A stretch of 64,000 bases of DNA from Alteribacter aurantiacus DSM 18675 (GCF_000429705.1 NZ_KE386941.1:1426001-1490000); one strand, 5' to 3'; shown: positions 8,166 to 16,168, counted from the first letter of the stretch. Program-made: numbers and translations. The notes: generated from the letters alone by a model not told the origin.

Positions 8166-8789
8166 GTGAAAAAATGGATAATTACCTTGTTGGTTCTTAC
8201 TTTTCTTCTTCCTGGGTGCCAACCGGCTGATAACGGAAATGATAATGAAGATCCTCTTGAAGGACAAAGTTATAATGAACCTACTGAAAATCAGTATAAT
8301 CAATGGGGTGGACACACTGGCAACGAGATCGCCAATCACCTTGCCAACCTTTGTACAAAGCTTCCTGAGGTTCGCCATGCCACAGCCGTCGTGCTTGGCC
8401 CTTACGCGATCGTAGGACTTGACTTAGACCCTGAAATGGATCAAAGTGATGCTGGTCAAGTGAAATATGCAGCAACAGAAGCTCTAGCTGACGATCCTTA
8501 TGGAGCAGAGGCTCTAGTAACTGCCGACCCTGATATTACAGCCCGTCTAAATGAAATGCAAAAAGATATCGCAGATGGAAAACCAATTTCAGGGATAATG
8601 GAAGAGCTTGCCGCTATAGTAGGTCGCCTGATGCCGGTTACACCAGGGCCGGAGCACCGAAAAGAAACAGGCGGTGACCCAAGTGATGTAAATGATGACC
8701 GCCTTGGTGGACAAGAGCAACAAGAGCTTGAAAACATTCAAAATAAGCAAAGTAAAGGTCGTAAAAAAGAGCTGAAAAAAGACGAGTAA
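8166..8789 (+). CDS. ylaJ: YlaJ/YhcN-family sporulation lipoprotein
   Basis: A 207-residue lipoprotein. A short signal peptide ends in the lipobox LLPGC at about residue 18, followed by an acidic Asn-rich linker. The core has LANLCTKLPEVRHATAVVLGPYAIVGLDLD, characteristic of the YhcN/YlaJ family of spore-membrane lipoproteins. The C-terminal tail is rich in Lys, Glu and Gln. It starts at GTG after GAGGG. The family is forespore-expressed in B. subtilis; no sigma-G promoter was resolved by eye here. Confidence 0.85.
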   Translation: MKKWIITLLVLTFLLPGCQPADNGNDNEDPLEGQSYNEPTENQYNQWGGHTGNEIANHLANLCTKLPEVRHATAVVLGPYAIVGLDLDPEMDQSDAGQVKYAATEALADDPYGAEALVTADPDITARLNEMQKDIADGKPISGIMEELAAIVGRLMPVTPGPEHRKETGGDPSDVNDDRLGGQEQQELENIQNKQSKGRKKELKKDE

Positions 8790-8798
8790 ATAAAATCA

Positions 8799-8833
8799 TG
8801 AGTGTCCCTTTGCATGAGGGATACTCTTTTTTA
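8799..8833 (+). terminator. Terminator of ylaJ
   Basis: GAGTGTCCCT and AGGGATACTC pair around TTGCATG, followed by TTTTTT. Confidence 0.85.
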
Positions 8834-9033
8834 TTTCCTAAATTCCATAAGCCTTATTTTCTATTCACTGTTTCTGCAAAGTGTTGCTTTTGCACATGAA
8901 AAGTTGAAGCAAAATTGACCCTGTACTACAGCTACAACCACCATTTTAGTGATGAAGAAAAGAATAAAAAAGCAACAATCACAACGAAAACAACATCTCT
9001 ATTTCATAATAGAAACTACGAATGAAAACCCCA

Positions 9034-9075
9034 TCTAAAAAAGTTGCCTCTTTAGTTTTATCAGAGGCAACTTCA
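9034..9075 (-). terminator. Terminator of the ylaL-like gene
   Basis: On the minus strand AAGTTGCCTCT pairs with AGAGGCAACTT around a 10-base loop and is followed by TTTTTT. It starts a few bases past the stop codon. Confidence 0.88.
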
Positions 9076-9078
9076 CTT

Positions 9079-9537
9079 TCATTCATACGTACGGATGGCA
9101 TCTAAAACTTGACGGTCAAGTTTTTCCGCCGCTTCTTTATCGTACGTTTTTTCATATTTAGGTTCTTGCGACATTCGTGAGCCGTAAAACATAACGTCAC
9201 GAACCTCTTCTACTTTCATCTCAACCAACGACAATTTAAGCGGAATCCCGGCCATCTTTTCGACTTGGATCTGCGCAGTTCCAGCAATAGCATATGTCGA
9301 TCCATTACCAACCAATGTAACGGTTACTTTAGGCTGCTTTCGAATGTTCTCAACGATTCGAGAACGATTGTCAACAGCAAAGCGAATACTTCCGTTATCC
9401 GGGGCATATACCCAAGAAATTGCATTTACGTTCGGTCCTTCTGTTTGATGATCGACTGTAGCCAAAGTAACATAGCGTTCTTGTTGCAAAAGGGGGAGTA
9501 TTTCTTCTGTTAAAACCGTTTCTACTTGATTTGCCAT
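9079..9537 (-). CDS. ylaL: FMN-binding split-barrel (pyridoxamine-phosphate-oxidase-like) protein, YlaL-like
   Basis: A 152-residue protein. ERYVTLATVDHQTEGPNVNAISWVYA and NPKVTVTLVG-type strands match the six-stranded split barrel of the pyridoxamine 5'-phosphate oxidase-like family, whose members bind flavins or heme-like cofactors. The start is set at ATG 9537 by GGAGGCGATC; the longer frame would run through that ribosome site. Its place beside ylaK and ylaJ fits B. subtilis ylaL. The physiological substrate is unknown. Confidence 0.7.
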   Translation of the reverse strand: MANQVETVLTEEILPLLQQERYVTLATVDHQTEGPNVNAISWVYAPDNGSIRFAVDNRSRIVENIRKQPKVTVTLVGNGSTYAIAGTAQIQVEKMAGIPLKLSLVEMKVEEVRDVMFYGSRMSQEPKYEKTYDKEAAEKLDRQVLDAIRTYE

Positions 9538-9645
9538 GAATAGATCGCCTCCTTTGTCCATTATAATATTACTATACCTAGATTTACATGAAGATAAAAC
9601 TGCAGTTTCGTTAAACCCTTGTAAAAACGATATGGAGGGAAAGAA

Positions 9646-10005
9646 ATGAACGAACGCATTCAGAATAAAGAGGAGCTTGAACGCCTAGTCAAACAGCTGG
9701 AACACTACACTCGTCGTCTTGAAAAACTCGAGCATTTCGATCATCACATGGATCGGCTAAACTATGCACTTGAAAGAGCAAAAATAAGGGATATCCTACT
9801 AAATTATACAAATCCGAGCAGAGTCTTTTTAATCAATATATTAGTTGGAGTTGGGCGTGGCTTAGGACTTACGATCGGTACAGTTGTGGTAATTTCTCTT
9901 TTAGGGCTAGTGCTTAGACAATTTGTTGACCTCCCACTTATAGGGGATTGGATCTCTGCATTATTACAATATGTAGATGCAAGGAATACACCAAATCAAT
10001 CTTAA
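9646..10005 (+). CDS. DUF5665-type small membrane protein
   Basis: A 119-residue protein. The first half is a charged amphipathic helix (LVKQLEHYTRRLEKLEHFDHH). A Gly-rich segment GVGRGLGLTIG precedes one strong membrane helix, followed by DLPLIGDWISALL. That layout fits the DUF5665 family of Bacillales. No function is known. TATGGAGGG lies well before the ATG. It is transcribed divergently from the ylaL-like gene. Confidence 0.65.
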   Translation: MNERIQNKEELERLVKQLEHYTRRLEKLEHFDHHMDRLNYALERAKIRDILLNYTNPSRVFLINILVGVGRGLGLTIGTVVVISLLGLVLRQFVDLPLIGDWISALLQYVDARNTPNQS

Positions 10006-10254
10006 TTTTCTTATAACCATATCGTTGAATTAGAATGATTCTGTTATACTTGAGACAGACAAAAAAATATGTAAGTTTTGAACAATCATTCCTAAGTTCT
10101 ATGATATAGCTAAGGCTCCGCGACGACAATGACAGAGCTTCTCGTCGTAAGCCCCTAACGTTGAGATAAAGGGAATGCATTCATCGGGATCATCCTTTTA
10201 TAAAAAAAGCGGTAGGAAGCGCCAATTTAAAAAGCCAAATGATAGAGGTGTAGC

Positions 10255-10461
10255 ATGAGAGTCCAATGTGTGATGTGTAACGTGGTTGAAGATATTAACG
10301 ATTATTCTCCACTAGCAAAAAAGTTGAGAAACCGCCCCATCCATACGTATATGTGTGATGAATGTTACGGGCGAATTGAAAAACGTACAAATGAACGAAA
10401 AGCAACGGGCAACTTTAAAACCTATGAAGAAAAAAAAGACGAAGACGAATGGCTCATATAA
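10255..10461 (+). CDS. ylaI: YlaI-family small zinc-ribbon protein
   Basis: A 68-residue protein with two CxxC pairs, CVMC near the start and CDEC near residue 34, which should bind one zinc ion. The rest is highly charged (KRTNERKATGNFKTYEEKKD). It matches the YlaI/DUF2197 family, of unknown function, and sits next to ylaH as in B. subtilis but on the opposite strand. Its last codons lie inside the terminator stem. Confidence 0.82.
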   Translation: MRVQCVMCNVVEDINDYSPLAKKLRNRPIHTYMCDECYGRIEKRTNERKATGNFKTYEEKKDEDEWLI

Positions 10462-10482
10462 GCCTTACGTCTTCGTTTTTTT
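10431..10482. terminator. Terminator formed partly by the end of ylaI
   Basis: AAAGACGAAGACG inside the ylaI coding end pairs with CGTCTTCGTTTTTTT just past the stop. The unpaired loop contains the stop codon. It also abuts the end of convergent ylaH. Confidence 0.7.
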
Positions 10483-10834
10483 ATTGGTTATCGACAGTTT
10501 CAACATGCTCTTCTTGTTTTCGCTTTCTCATTTGAAAACGGTATACCCCTAATACAATAGCTGCTATAAATAGCGCTTCAATAATTGGCATGGAGAAGGC
10601 CAGAAATGTAATAAACATGTTCCCAAACAGCATAACAAGATAAATAACAACATTTTTCAGTATAGGTAACTTCCTCGCAAATCCTAAATTAAATACGAGT
10701 ACAGATAGAATATTAACGATAACGAACAAGGCCCAATAAGCAAAAAGAAAGTTTGTAGGATCCTGTGCCCCAAAAAGCTCGGCAATTGGGGTCAAAGGAT
10801 ACTCACCGGGAGTTCCTTTAATAGTCAATAGCAT
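10481..10834 (-). CDS. ylaH: YlaH-like membrane protein
   Basis: A 117-residue protein with three hydrophobic segments. VFNLGFARKLPILKNVVIYLVML is the hallmark of YlaH-like proteins, and a basic tail follows the last helix (RFQMRKRKQEEH). GGAGGG lies nine bases before the ATG. It is convergent with ylaI. The function is unknown; its integral-membrane location is clear. Confidence 0.82.
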   Translation of the reverse strand: MLLTIKGTPGEYPLTPIAELFGAQDPTNFLFAYWALFVIVNILSVLVFNLGFARKLPILKNVVIYLVMLFGNMFITFLAFSMPIIEALFIAAIVLGVYRFQMRKRKQEEHVETVDNQ

Positions 10835-10899
10835 GTATGTCGCCCTCCAATTTTAACGTACAATCAAAACATGCTTATTATAACATAAAATACCCCAGG

Positions 10900-11670
10900 T
10901 CAAAACTTTAGAACTTGCTCATTCTCCCTTTCACACGTCAATAAAACGAGAGATAAAGCTTCTTCATCAGCAATCACGGTCACATGAGGATGTTTCTTTA
11001 AGATTGTTGCAGGGATGTCTTCTGTTACTTCTTTTTCACAAAGGAGGGCGTGTAAGCTTTTAGCTTTATTTTTACCCGAAGCAAGCAGGACAACTTCACT
11101 CGCTTCCATGATTGTTTGGATCCCCATTGTAATTGCGTGAGTCGGAACGTCTCCTAGACGGTCGAAGTAACGAGCATTCGCTTCCCTTGTTGAGGACTCC
11201 AGTTGAATCACGTGCGTTCTCGAATCAAATGACGTTCCCGGTTCGTTAAAACCAATGTGACCGTTTTCACCCACCCCTAGAAGCTGAATATCAATCTTTT
11301 CTAGCCCTTTGATCATCTCTTCATAACGATCGCATTCCTTTTCTAAATCTGATGCCATCCCATTTGGAATGTGAATGTTTTCACTTGGTATATCTATGGC
11401 TTGAAACAAATGCTCCTGCATATAAGAATGGTAACTAGTAGGGTCATTCGGTTGAAGGCCAACGTATTCGTCCAAATTGACTGTATGAAGGTTTTGGAAT
11501 GAGACCCCTTTTTCTTCGGCTTGAATAATGAGCTCTTTGTACATCCCCTTTGGAGTCCCTCCTGTTGCAAGTCCCCATACACCGAAATGACTTTGAGTAA
11601 GTTTGTTAATAAAATAAGTAGCCGCTCGTTGGCTAAGCTCACTGTAATCCCGAACTCTGATTACTTTCAT
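10900..11670 (-). CDS. nagB: Glucosamine-6-phosphate deaminase
   Basis: A 256-residue enzyme converting glucosamine-6-phosphate to fructose-6-phosphate and ammonia. Diagnostic segments are GLATGGTPKGMY (phosphate loop), NLDEYVGL (catalytic Asp), GVGENGHIGFNEPG, and the His-containing THVIQLE region. Its ATG overlaps the nagA stop by four bases (ATGA), so the two are translationally coupled. Last gene of the nag operon. Confidence 0.95.
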   Translation of the reverse strand: MKVIRVRDYSELSQRAATYFINKLTQSHFGVWGLATGGTPKGMYKELIIQAEEKGVSFQNLHTVNLDEYVGLQPNDPTSYHSYMQEHLFQAIDIPSENIHIPNGMASDLEKECDRYEEMIKGLEKIDIQLLGVGENGHIGFNEPGTSFDSRTHVIQLESSTREANARYFDRLGDVPTHAITMGIQTIMEASEVVLLASGKNKAKSLHALLCEKEVTEDIPATILKKHPHVTVIADEEALSLVLLTCERENEQVLKF

Positions 11671-12842
11671 GATGGACCTCCTTCAGATAAAGAGTACACC
11701 TTCGTCCCTTGGCAAAAGGTTTCTAAAACCTGACACTGAGGGCTTAATACTGTGTAGTCTGCATCTTTTCCTAGTGCAATACTTCCTTTTCTATTGTCCA
11801 CACCAAGTTGTTTTGCCGGATTGATTGTTGCCATGTTAATCGCTTCCTTAAAAGTACAACCACTGAAAGCAATCATATTTTTAATGGCTTCATTCATTTT
11901 GATTACACTACCTGCAAGTGTTCCATCTGAAAGCTCGGCCCGCCCCCCTTTTACTGTTACTTCCTGGCCTCCTAGATCGAATACACCATCTGGAAGTCCT
12001 TTAGCACGCATAGCATCGGTAATTAAGATGACTTGATCGGGCCCTTTGTTTTTAAACGTGAGTTTTACCATCTCAGGGCTCATGTGAATCCCATCTACGA
12101 TTAATTCGGCAATGACTTCTTCGTGGAGAAGTACACCTCCCGCTACCCCTAAGTCCCTATGATGCACCCCTCTCATTCCGTTGAACAGATGTGTGGCATG
12201 CGTTAGTCCGAATGAGATCGCTTCTTTTACGTCCGAGTAATAAGCATCAGAGTGCCCAATGGAAGGGATCACATTATGGTTCGCCAAATAAGATACAAGC
12301 TCCATTCCTTCTTCAGGAGCAATAGTCGCTAACTTGATATTTCCTGATGCAGCCTTCTGAAAGGTTTGGAACAAAGGAATACTCGGCTTTTTTATATGAT
12401 CGATCGGTTGCGCTCCGGCCCTTTGTTTGGAGATAAACGGTCCCTCTAAGTGAACCCCTAATACTTCAGCCCCATCAATAGGCTTTTTCATATACTTTGC
12501 CACACCTTCAAGAGCTGCTATTTTCGCATGATCATCTTGTGTGATTGTCGTTGCAAGAAATGATGTTGTTCCTTCTTCCGGTAAATGCCGAGCCATCGTA
12601 GGCAATGTCCAATCTTTAGCATCCATGACATCTGCTTTATGAGTGCCGTGTATATGTAGATCGATAAACCCTGGGACGATCTTCGTACCAGGAGGGTAAT
12701 AAACCGTTGTAGCATTTATAGAATTTGCCTTTTTGCCATCTTCAAGATTTATAATTGCTTTTTCGTCTATCGTAATAGCAGGATCCATCATGACACCTTT
12801 ATCATGATAGAGTTCACATCCAGGGTAATAATAGGTTTTCAT
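11667..12842 (-). CDS. nagA: N-acetylglucosamine-6-phosphate deacetylase
   Basis: A 391-residue amidohydrolase that removes acetate from GlcNAc-6-phosphate. Metal and catalytic segments are visible: GFIDLHIHG near residue 60, HLEGPFIS near 130, IGHSDA and HLFNGM near 200, and LITDAM near 275. It is followed immediately by nagB and preceded by the SIS-domain gene at 14 bases. Expression is expected to depend on the NagR-controlled promoter upstream of the SIS gene. Confidence 0.95.
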   Translation of the reverse strand: MKTYYYPGCELYHDKGVMMDPAITIDEKAIINLEDGKKANSINATTVYYPPGTKIVPGFIDLHIHGTHKADVMDAKDWTLPTMARHLPEEGTTSFLATTITQDDHAKIAALEGVAKYMKKPIDGAEVLGVHLEGPFISKQRAGAQPIDHIKKPSIPLFQTFQKAASGNIKLATIAPEEGMELVSYLANHNVIPSIGHSDAYYSDVKEAISFGLTHATHLFNGMRGVHHRDLGVAGGVLLHEEVIAELIVDGIHMSPEMVKLTFKNKGPDQVILITDAMRAKGLPDGVFDLGGQEVTVKGGRAELSDGTLAGSVIKMNEAIKNMIAFSGCTFKEAINMATINPAKQLGVDNRKGSIALGKDADYTVLSPQCQVLETFCQGTKVYSLSEGGPS

Positions 12843-12856
12843 AGTACGCTCCTCTT

Positions 12857-13591
12857 CTAACCTAATTTAGTTATTCTCCTTTTATATTTATCAATTAGTC
12901 TTGCATTGTGGTCATCACTACCTTCTAAGTTCCCACTTAAAAAAATAGGAGGTGACTCTCCCCTTTCAGCCATGAGTGCTATAGCTTGTGCAAAGACGCC
13001 ATTTAATATAGTCATACCTATAACGGATGAGGAAGGTGCAAATGACACCCCTGTATTTTTGTGTGATAACACAGCATCTCCAATCGGACTAAGGTTATCA
13101 ATAGCCAAATCCACAACATCCTTTAACTTTTTCTGACTCGAGTGTCTCGATGGTTGGCTTTTCGTATAGGTGAATGATGTAAGGGCTATGGTATATGCTT
13201 CTTTTTCTTTTCCGTATATAGCCACATCGATCGGGACGGGATTTCGTCCTGATGTAGACGTTACGATTAAAACGTCAGTCGAACGAATGTCTTCCTTTTT
13301 CAAAAAAGTACCAGCATAATCATTCATTCTCTCAAACTCTGAAGAACGAATGGCTCCTTTATGTAGCATCGTATTTTCATCAAAAATGGGGTTAATCGGG
13401 ACCAATCCCCCTGCTCTGTAAAATAATTCTTCGCCCATCATATGTGAGTGGCCTGCACCATAAAGGTGAATGACTCCACCGGACTTAAGTGACTGATGAA
13501 TTTTTTTGGCAGCTAGGGAAAGCGATTCATTTTGTTCATCAAGAATTTTCGCAAGTCTTGCTTGAATGGCTTGGAAATAGTCTTCTATCAA
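12857..13591 (-). CDS. SIS-domain sugar-phosphate-binding protein (UPF0309-like)
   Basis: A 244-residue protein with one SIS (sugar isomerase) domain. The phosphate-binding segments IHLYGAGHSHMMGEELFYRAGG (residues about 39-60) and VLIVTSTSGRNPVP (about 108-121) are visible. It resembles the UPF0309 group of predicted phosphosugar-binding proteins. Position at the head of a nagA-nagB operon, behind a NagR operator, suggests it handles an amino-sugar phosphate, perhaps an isomerase or a MurNAc/GlcNAc-derived step. The reaction is not known. Confidence 0.8.
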   Translation of the reverse strand: MIEDYFQAIQARLAKILDEQNESLSLAAKKIHQSLKSGGVIHLYGAGHSHMMGEELFYRAGGLVPINPIFDENTMLHKGAIRSSEFERMNDYAGTFLKKEDIRSTDVLIVTSTSGRNPVPIDVAIYGKEKEAYTIALTSFTYTKSQPSRHSSQKKLKDVVDLAIDNLSPIGDAVLSHKNTGVSFAPSSSVIGMTILNGVFAQAIALMAERGESPPIFLSGNLEGSDDHNARLIDKYKRRITKLG

Positions 13592-13675
13592 AGTTGAACC
13601 TCCTATTTTGTTTTAAAAGGCTGTTTTTGTATATATTGTTGCTTATTTATTATTTTCTTTATCACTAGAATTGTT

Positions 13676-13878
13676 GTTGAAGCATACGGGCCCTTCGCTT
13701 TCCGTGGCGGTGCTAGCAAGCCTCCACAGGCAAACCTGTGCTTCTTCCTCTGCTAGCCTATGCTTCGAGGAGTCTGCGTCGAAGCAACTCGAAGCTTACT
13801 CTTGATGTAATCGCTCGTCCCTGTGGGGTCTTGCATTGCCCCCACTGCCACAGGAGTCTCGAGCCCTTCTGCTTCAAC
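13676..13878. repeat. 203-bp terminal-inverted-repeat element (MITE/interspersed repeat)
   Basis: The ends GTTGAAGCATACGGGCCC and (reverse complement) GTTGAAGCAGAAGGGCTC match at 15 of 18 positions. The interior is GC-richer than its surroundings and contains further short inverted repeats (CCACAGG/CCTGTG, GGGGTC/TGCCCCC). The CCCTTCGCTTTCCGTGG start resembles a class of interspersed elements I recall from Bacillaceae genomes. It carries no open reading frame worth calling. It lies between the nag promoter and the SIS-domain start, so it is part of the mRNA leader. Confidence 0.7.
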
Positions 13879-13940
13879 CTTTCTTGTATAAAAGCAATAA
13901 TCCTTCCGAAAACAGCGTTTAAAAAGATCCGCTTTACATC

Positions 13941-13969
13941 ATCGTAGCACCTGAAAGTACAGTTGTCTA
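13941..13969 (-). promoter_or_regulatory. Promoter of the SIS-nagA-nagB operon
   Basis: On the minus strand TAGACA, 17 bases, TACGAT. The -35 box is embedded in the NagR operator at 13961-13977. The leader from here to the first gene is about 340 bases because of the inserted repeat. Confidence 0.55.
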
Positions 13970-13977
13970 TACCAGTT
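13961..13977. promoter_or_regulatory. NagR (YvoA/DasR-type) dre operator 1
   Basis: AACTGGTATAGACAACT on the minus strand closely fits the dre consensus AGTGGTCTAGACCACT bound by GntR/HutC regulators of GlcNAc use. It overlaps the -35 box of the downstream operon. Confidence 0.8.
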
Positions 13978-13981
13978 ATAG

Positions 13982-14012
13982 TAAACGAAGGAGCCTTCTT
14001 TAGCCCCTTCCT
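13982..14012 (-). terminator. Weak terminator-like hairpin after nagR
   Basis: GAAGGGGC pairs with GCTCCTTC (one wobble) around eight bases. Only a short T-rich stretch follows, so partial read-through into the nag operon is likely. Confidence 0.45.
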
Positions 14013-14013
14013 T

Positions 14014-14730
14014 TTATCGCTTCATTTCCGTAATAAATTTATAACGATCCCCGCGGTAGATGGACTTCACAAACTCAAATGGCGTTCCATCACCCAAGTA
14101 ACTCACTCGTTTCATTAAAAGAACCGGGGACCCTCTTTCAATATTTAATAGAGCACTTTCCTCTTTACTGATTGCCGGTTCAATCGACTGCTCTGCGCCG
14201 CCAATTTTTAAACCAAGGCTTTCTACATACTCGTAAAAAGAGTGATCGAACTTTTCCGGCGTCAAATCAGGGAAAAGGGTTTTAGGTAATGTAAGCACTT
14301 CATATGCCATAGGCAAGCCATCTGCCAAGCGTAAACGTTTCATTTGATACCCCTTCGAGTAGGTTTCTACTCGTAACTCTTTACTGATGGAAGGTGGGAG
14401 GTCCAATTGTATGAAATCCAATCTCTTTGTCCCTGGTTCCATTCCTCTTTGTTTCATGTCCTCTGAAAAACCAGTTAAACGAATTAAAGGTTGTTCTACC
14501 TTTTTTTTCGCTACAAACGTTCCTTTTCCCTTTTCTCTAGTTAAAAGTCCTTCGTTCACAAGATTGGAAACAGCTTGACGAATCGTCATTCTACTAATTT
14601 CATATTTTTCGGATAACGCACGCTCCGAAGGAATCAGATCTCCCTCAAGTAGCTCCCCTTTATCAATCTCGCCTCTTAACCACTCTTCCAATTGGTAGTA
14701 AATCGGTACAGGAGATTTTTTATTTATCAC
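14014..14730 (-). CDS. nagR: GntR/HutC-family regulator of N-acetylglucosamine use (NagR/YvoA)
   Basis: A 238-residue regulator. The N-terminal winged helix (PIYYQLEEWLRGEIDKGELLEGDLIPSERALSEKYEISRMTIRQAVSNL, residues about 9-57) is typical GntR, and a C-terminal UTRA effector domain ends in VSYLGDGTPFEFVKSIYRGDRYKF. Known homologues bind GlcN-6-P or GlcNAc-6-P and dre sites. Two such sites flank the gene with identical promoter geometry. The GTG start at 14730 follows GAGG by seven bases. Confidence 0.9.
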   Translation of the reverse strand: MINKKSPVPIYYQLEEWLRGEIDKGELLEGDLIPSERALSEKYEISRMTIRQAVSNLVNEGLLTREKGKGTFVAKKKVEQPLIRLTGFSEDMKQRGMEPGTKRLDFIQLDLPPSISKELRVETYSKGYQMKRLRLADGLPMAYEVLTLPKTLFPDLTPEKFDHSFYEYVESLGLKIGGAEQSIEPAISKEESALLNIERGSPVLLMKRVSYLGDGTPFEFVKSIYRGDRYKFITEMKR

Positions 14731-14782
14731 GTGTAAACCTCATTTCGTTAGTTATCGTTTGATTACGATTGAACAGTTATGA

Positions 14783-14798
14783 GTAAATACGTATTTAC
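14783..14798. repeat. Perfect 16-base palindrome in the nagR leader
   Basis: GTAAATACGTATTTAC reads the same on both strands. It lies downstream of the nagR promoter and upstream of the coding start, and differs from the dre sites. It could be a binding site for a second dimeric regulator; no ligand is known. Confidence 0.5.
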
Positions 14799-14842
14799 AT
14801 TTCTGCTTTGTTCGTTGCCCATTTGGCCACCTTTTTTTATAC

Positions 14843-14878
14843 AATATACCGTTTTACATGATAGTTGTCTATACCACT
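14843..14878 (-). promoter_or_regulatory. nagR promoter with dre operator 2
   Basis: TAGACA, 17 bases, TATATT on the minus strand. The dre site AGTGGTATAGACAACT (14863-14878) covers the -35 box in the same register as operator 1, so nagR should be autoregulated together with the operon. Confidence 0.75.
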
Positions 14879-14942
14879 ATACTTTTCAACGACTCCAAAT
14901 TCATGTAAACTGTGATTAGATGAAAGGGGTGTCTTTCTAATT

Positions 14943-15125
14943 ATGAAAACGTTTAACTGGCCATTATTTATTTTATCTGTTTTTGCTGCATGTGGTATAG
15001 CAGGAGTTGGGATCGGCCTTGCCGAGAACAGCGCCTTGATTATTATCCTTTCAATCGTTATCACGCTCGTATGCGTAGGTGGCGGATTTTCCATTCGAAA
15101 GAAAATTCTTGCTGAGGACCAATGA
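14943..15125 (+). CDS. ylaF: YlaF-like two-helix membrane protein
   Basis: A 60-residue protein made almost entirely of two membrane helices (FILSVFAACGIAGVGIG and ALIIILSIVITLVCVGGGF) with a short basic tail. Length, NWPLF start and Gly-rich GVGIGLAE turn resemble YlaF (DUF5325). Its neighbourhood (suhB on one side, yla genes beyond the nag cluster) agrees. The function is unknown. It is followed by a strong bidirectional terminator. Confidence 0.65.
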   Translation: MKTFNWPLFILSVFAACGIAGVGIGLAENSALIIILSIVITLVCVGGGFSIRKKILAEDQ

Positions 15126-15138
15126 TGTCACTCTTAAA

Positions 15139-15181
15139 ACAAAAACCTCAACCGAGTTGATATCTTGGTTGAGGTTTTTTT
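15139..15181. terminator. Bidirectional terminator between ylaF and suhB
   Basis: AAACCTCAACC pairs with GGTTGAGGTTT around a loop of about 12 bases, with T runs on both strands. Confidence 0.88.
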
Positions 15182-15251
15182 AAGTGTCATGTATTTTTAA
15201 CCATAAGTAATTCTAAGAAAAACAACAATCTGTCCGAATACAGCTTTACAA

Positions 15252-16031
15252 TTACCCGTGAATTCGCTTCGTAATATCATCGTAGATGGACGGATTGGCA
15301 GCAAGAAGGGTGTCCTTATCTAAGAACGACAATTCATTTCCTTCGTAGTTCGTCATTACCCCACCTACCTCATTTAAGAGGACGTATCCTCCAGCCATAT
15401 CCCACGGGGCTAAGTTAAAGCTGATGTAAGCTTCAATTCTCCCACATGCCACATAAGCTAATTCAAGGGAGGCAGCCCCATATGACCGAATACCTCGTGA
15501 TTCTTTCACAAGATTTTCAAGTCTTCGATCCTTTAGGACCCAACCTGCATTGAAACTTAAAAGGGATTCATTCATAGAGACGTTAGGAAGCTTTGGCAAT
15601 TCTTCATTATTTAAGAATGCCCCATGTCCTTTTAAAGCCATAAACATCTCGTCAGCCATCACATCATAAACGATACCAATGAAACCAACACCTTCATGGA
15701 ATATACCTATCGATATGGCAAAATAACATTGTTGATGGACAAAGTTTACCGTTCCATCTATGGGATCAATGATCCAAACTGTCCCATCCAAATCCTTTAC
15801 TTCATCGCCTAATCCTTCTTCACCCATGATCCGGTGATCCGGAAAATGCTCGTTTATTTTCTCTTTGAAGAAAAGTTCCGTATGTCTATCTACGTCCGTT
15901 ACTAGATCGTGTTGATTAGCCTTAGTGTGTATTTCATATGTATCCCCCATCATGGTGCGAATTTGCTCGCCAGCTTCCTTCGTCCATTGTTGGGCTATTT
16001 TGTATATTGTTTCCCATTGTGGTTGAGTCAA
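15252..16031 (-). CDS. suhB: Inositol-1-monophosphatase family phosphatase (SuhB/YktC)
   Basis: A 259-residue magnesium-dependent phosphatase. Family motifs are visible: metal-site DLVTDVDRHTE, GEEG, WIIDPIDGTVNF and the later WDMAGGYVLLNEVGG. The enzyme hydrolyses inositol monophosphate or related sugar phosphates. TTG is the start, nine bases after GAGGAGG. Gene order suhB-ykzI-yktB-yktA-speA is conserved with B. subtilis, apart from insertion of thiMDE. Confidence 0.92.
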   Translation of the reverse strand: MTQPQWETIYKIAQQWTKEAGEQIRTMMGDTYEIHTKANQHDLVTDVDRHTELFFKEKINEHFPDHRIMGEEGLGDEVKDLDGTVWIIDPIDGTVNFVHQQCYFAISIGIFHEGVGFIGIVYDVMADEMFMALKGHGAFLNNEELPKLPNVSMNESLLSFNAGWVLKDRRLENLVKESRGIRSYGAASLELAYVACGRIEAYISFNLAPWDMAGGYVLLNEVGGVMTNYEGNELSFLDKDTLLAANPSIYDDITKRIHG

Positions 16032-16129
16032 CGAATCATTCCTCCTCTAAATATACTATGAACAATCTATACCATAATAGGTTTGCCGTTGCAAATAACG
16101 TGTAGATCCTTTTTATTTTCTTAAAGCAA

Positions 16130-16163
16130 AAAAAATGAACCTAATAGGCTCATTTTTCATCAT
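16130..16163 (-). terminator. Terminator of ykzI
   Basis: AAATGAGCC pairs with GGTTCATTT around TATTA on the minus strand, followed by eight T. Confidence 0.85.
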
Positions 16164-16168
16164 CACGA

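Noticed and set aside
8088..8378. 96-codon minus-strand frame over the start of ylaJ
   Set aside because: Antisense to a well-supported lipoprotein signal and linker; low-complexity translation.
10100..10160. Hairpin CGACGAC...GTCGT between the DUF5665 gene and ylaI
   Set aside because: The stem is short with a long loop and no T run; not distinguishable from chance.
9938..10180. 80-codon minus-strand frame past the DUF5665 gene
   Set aside because: No ribosome site and overlaps the end of a better gene; no homology-like features.
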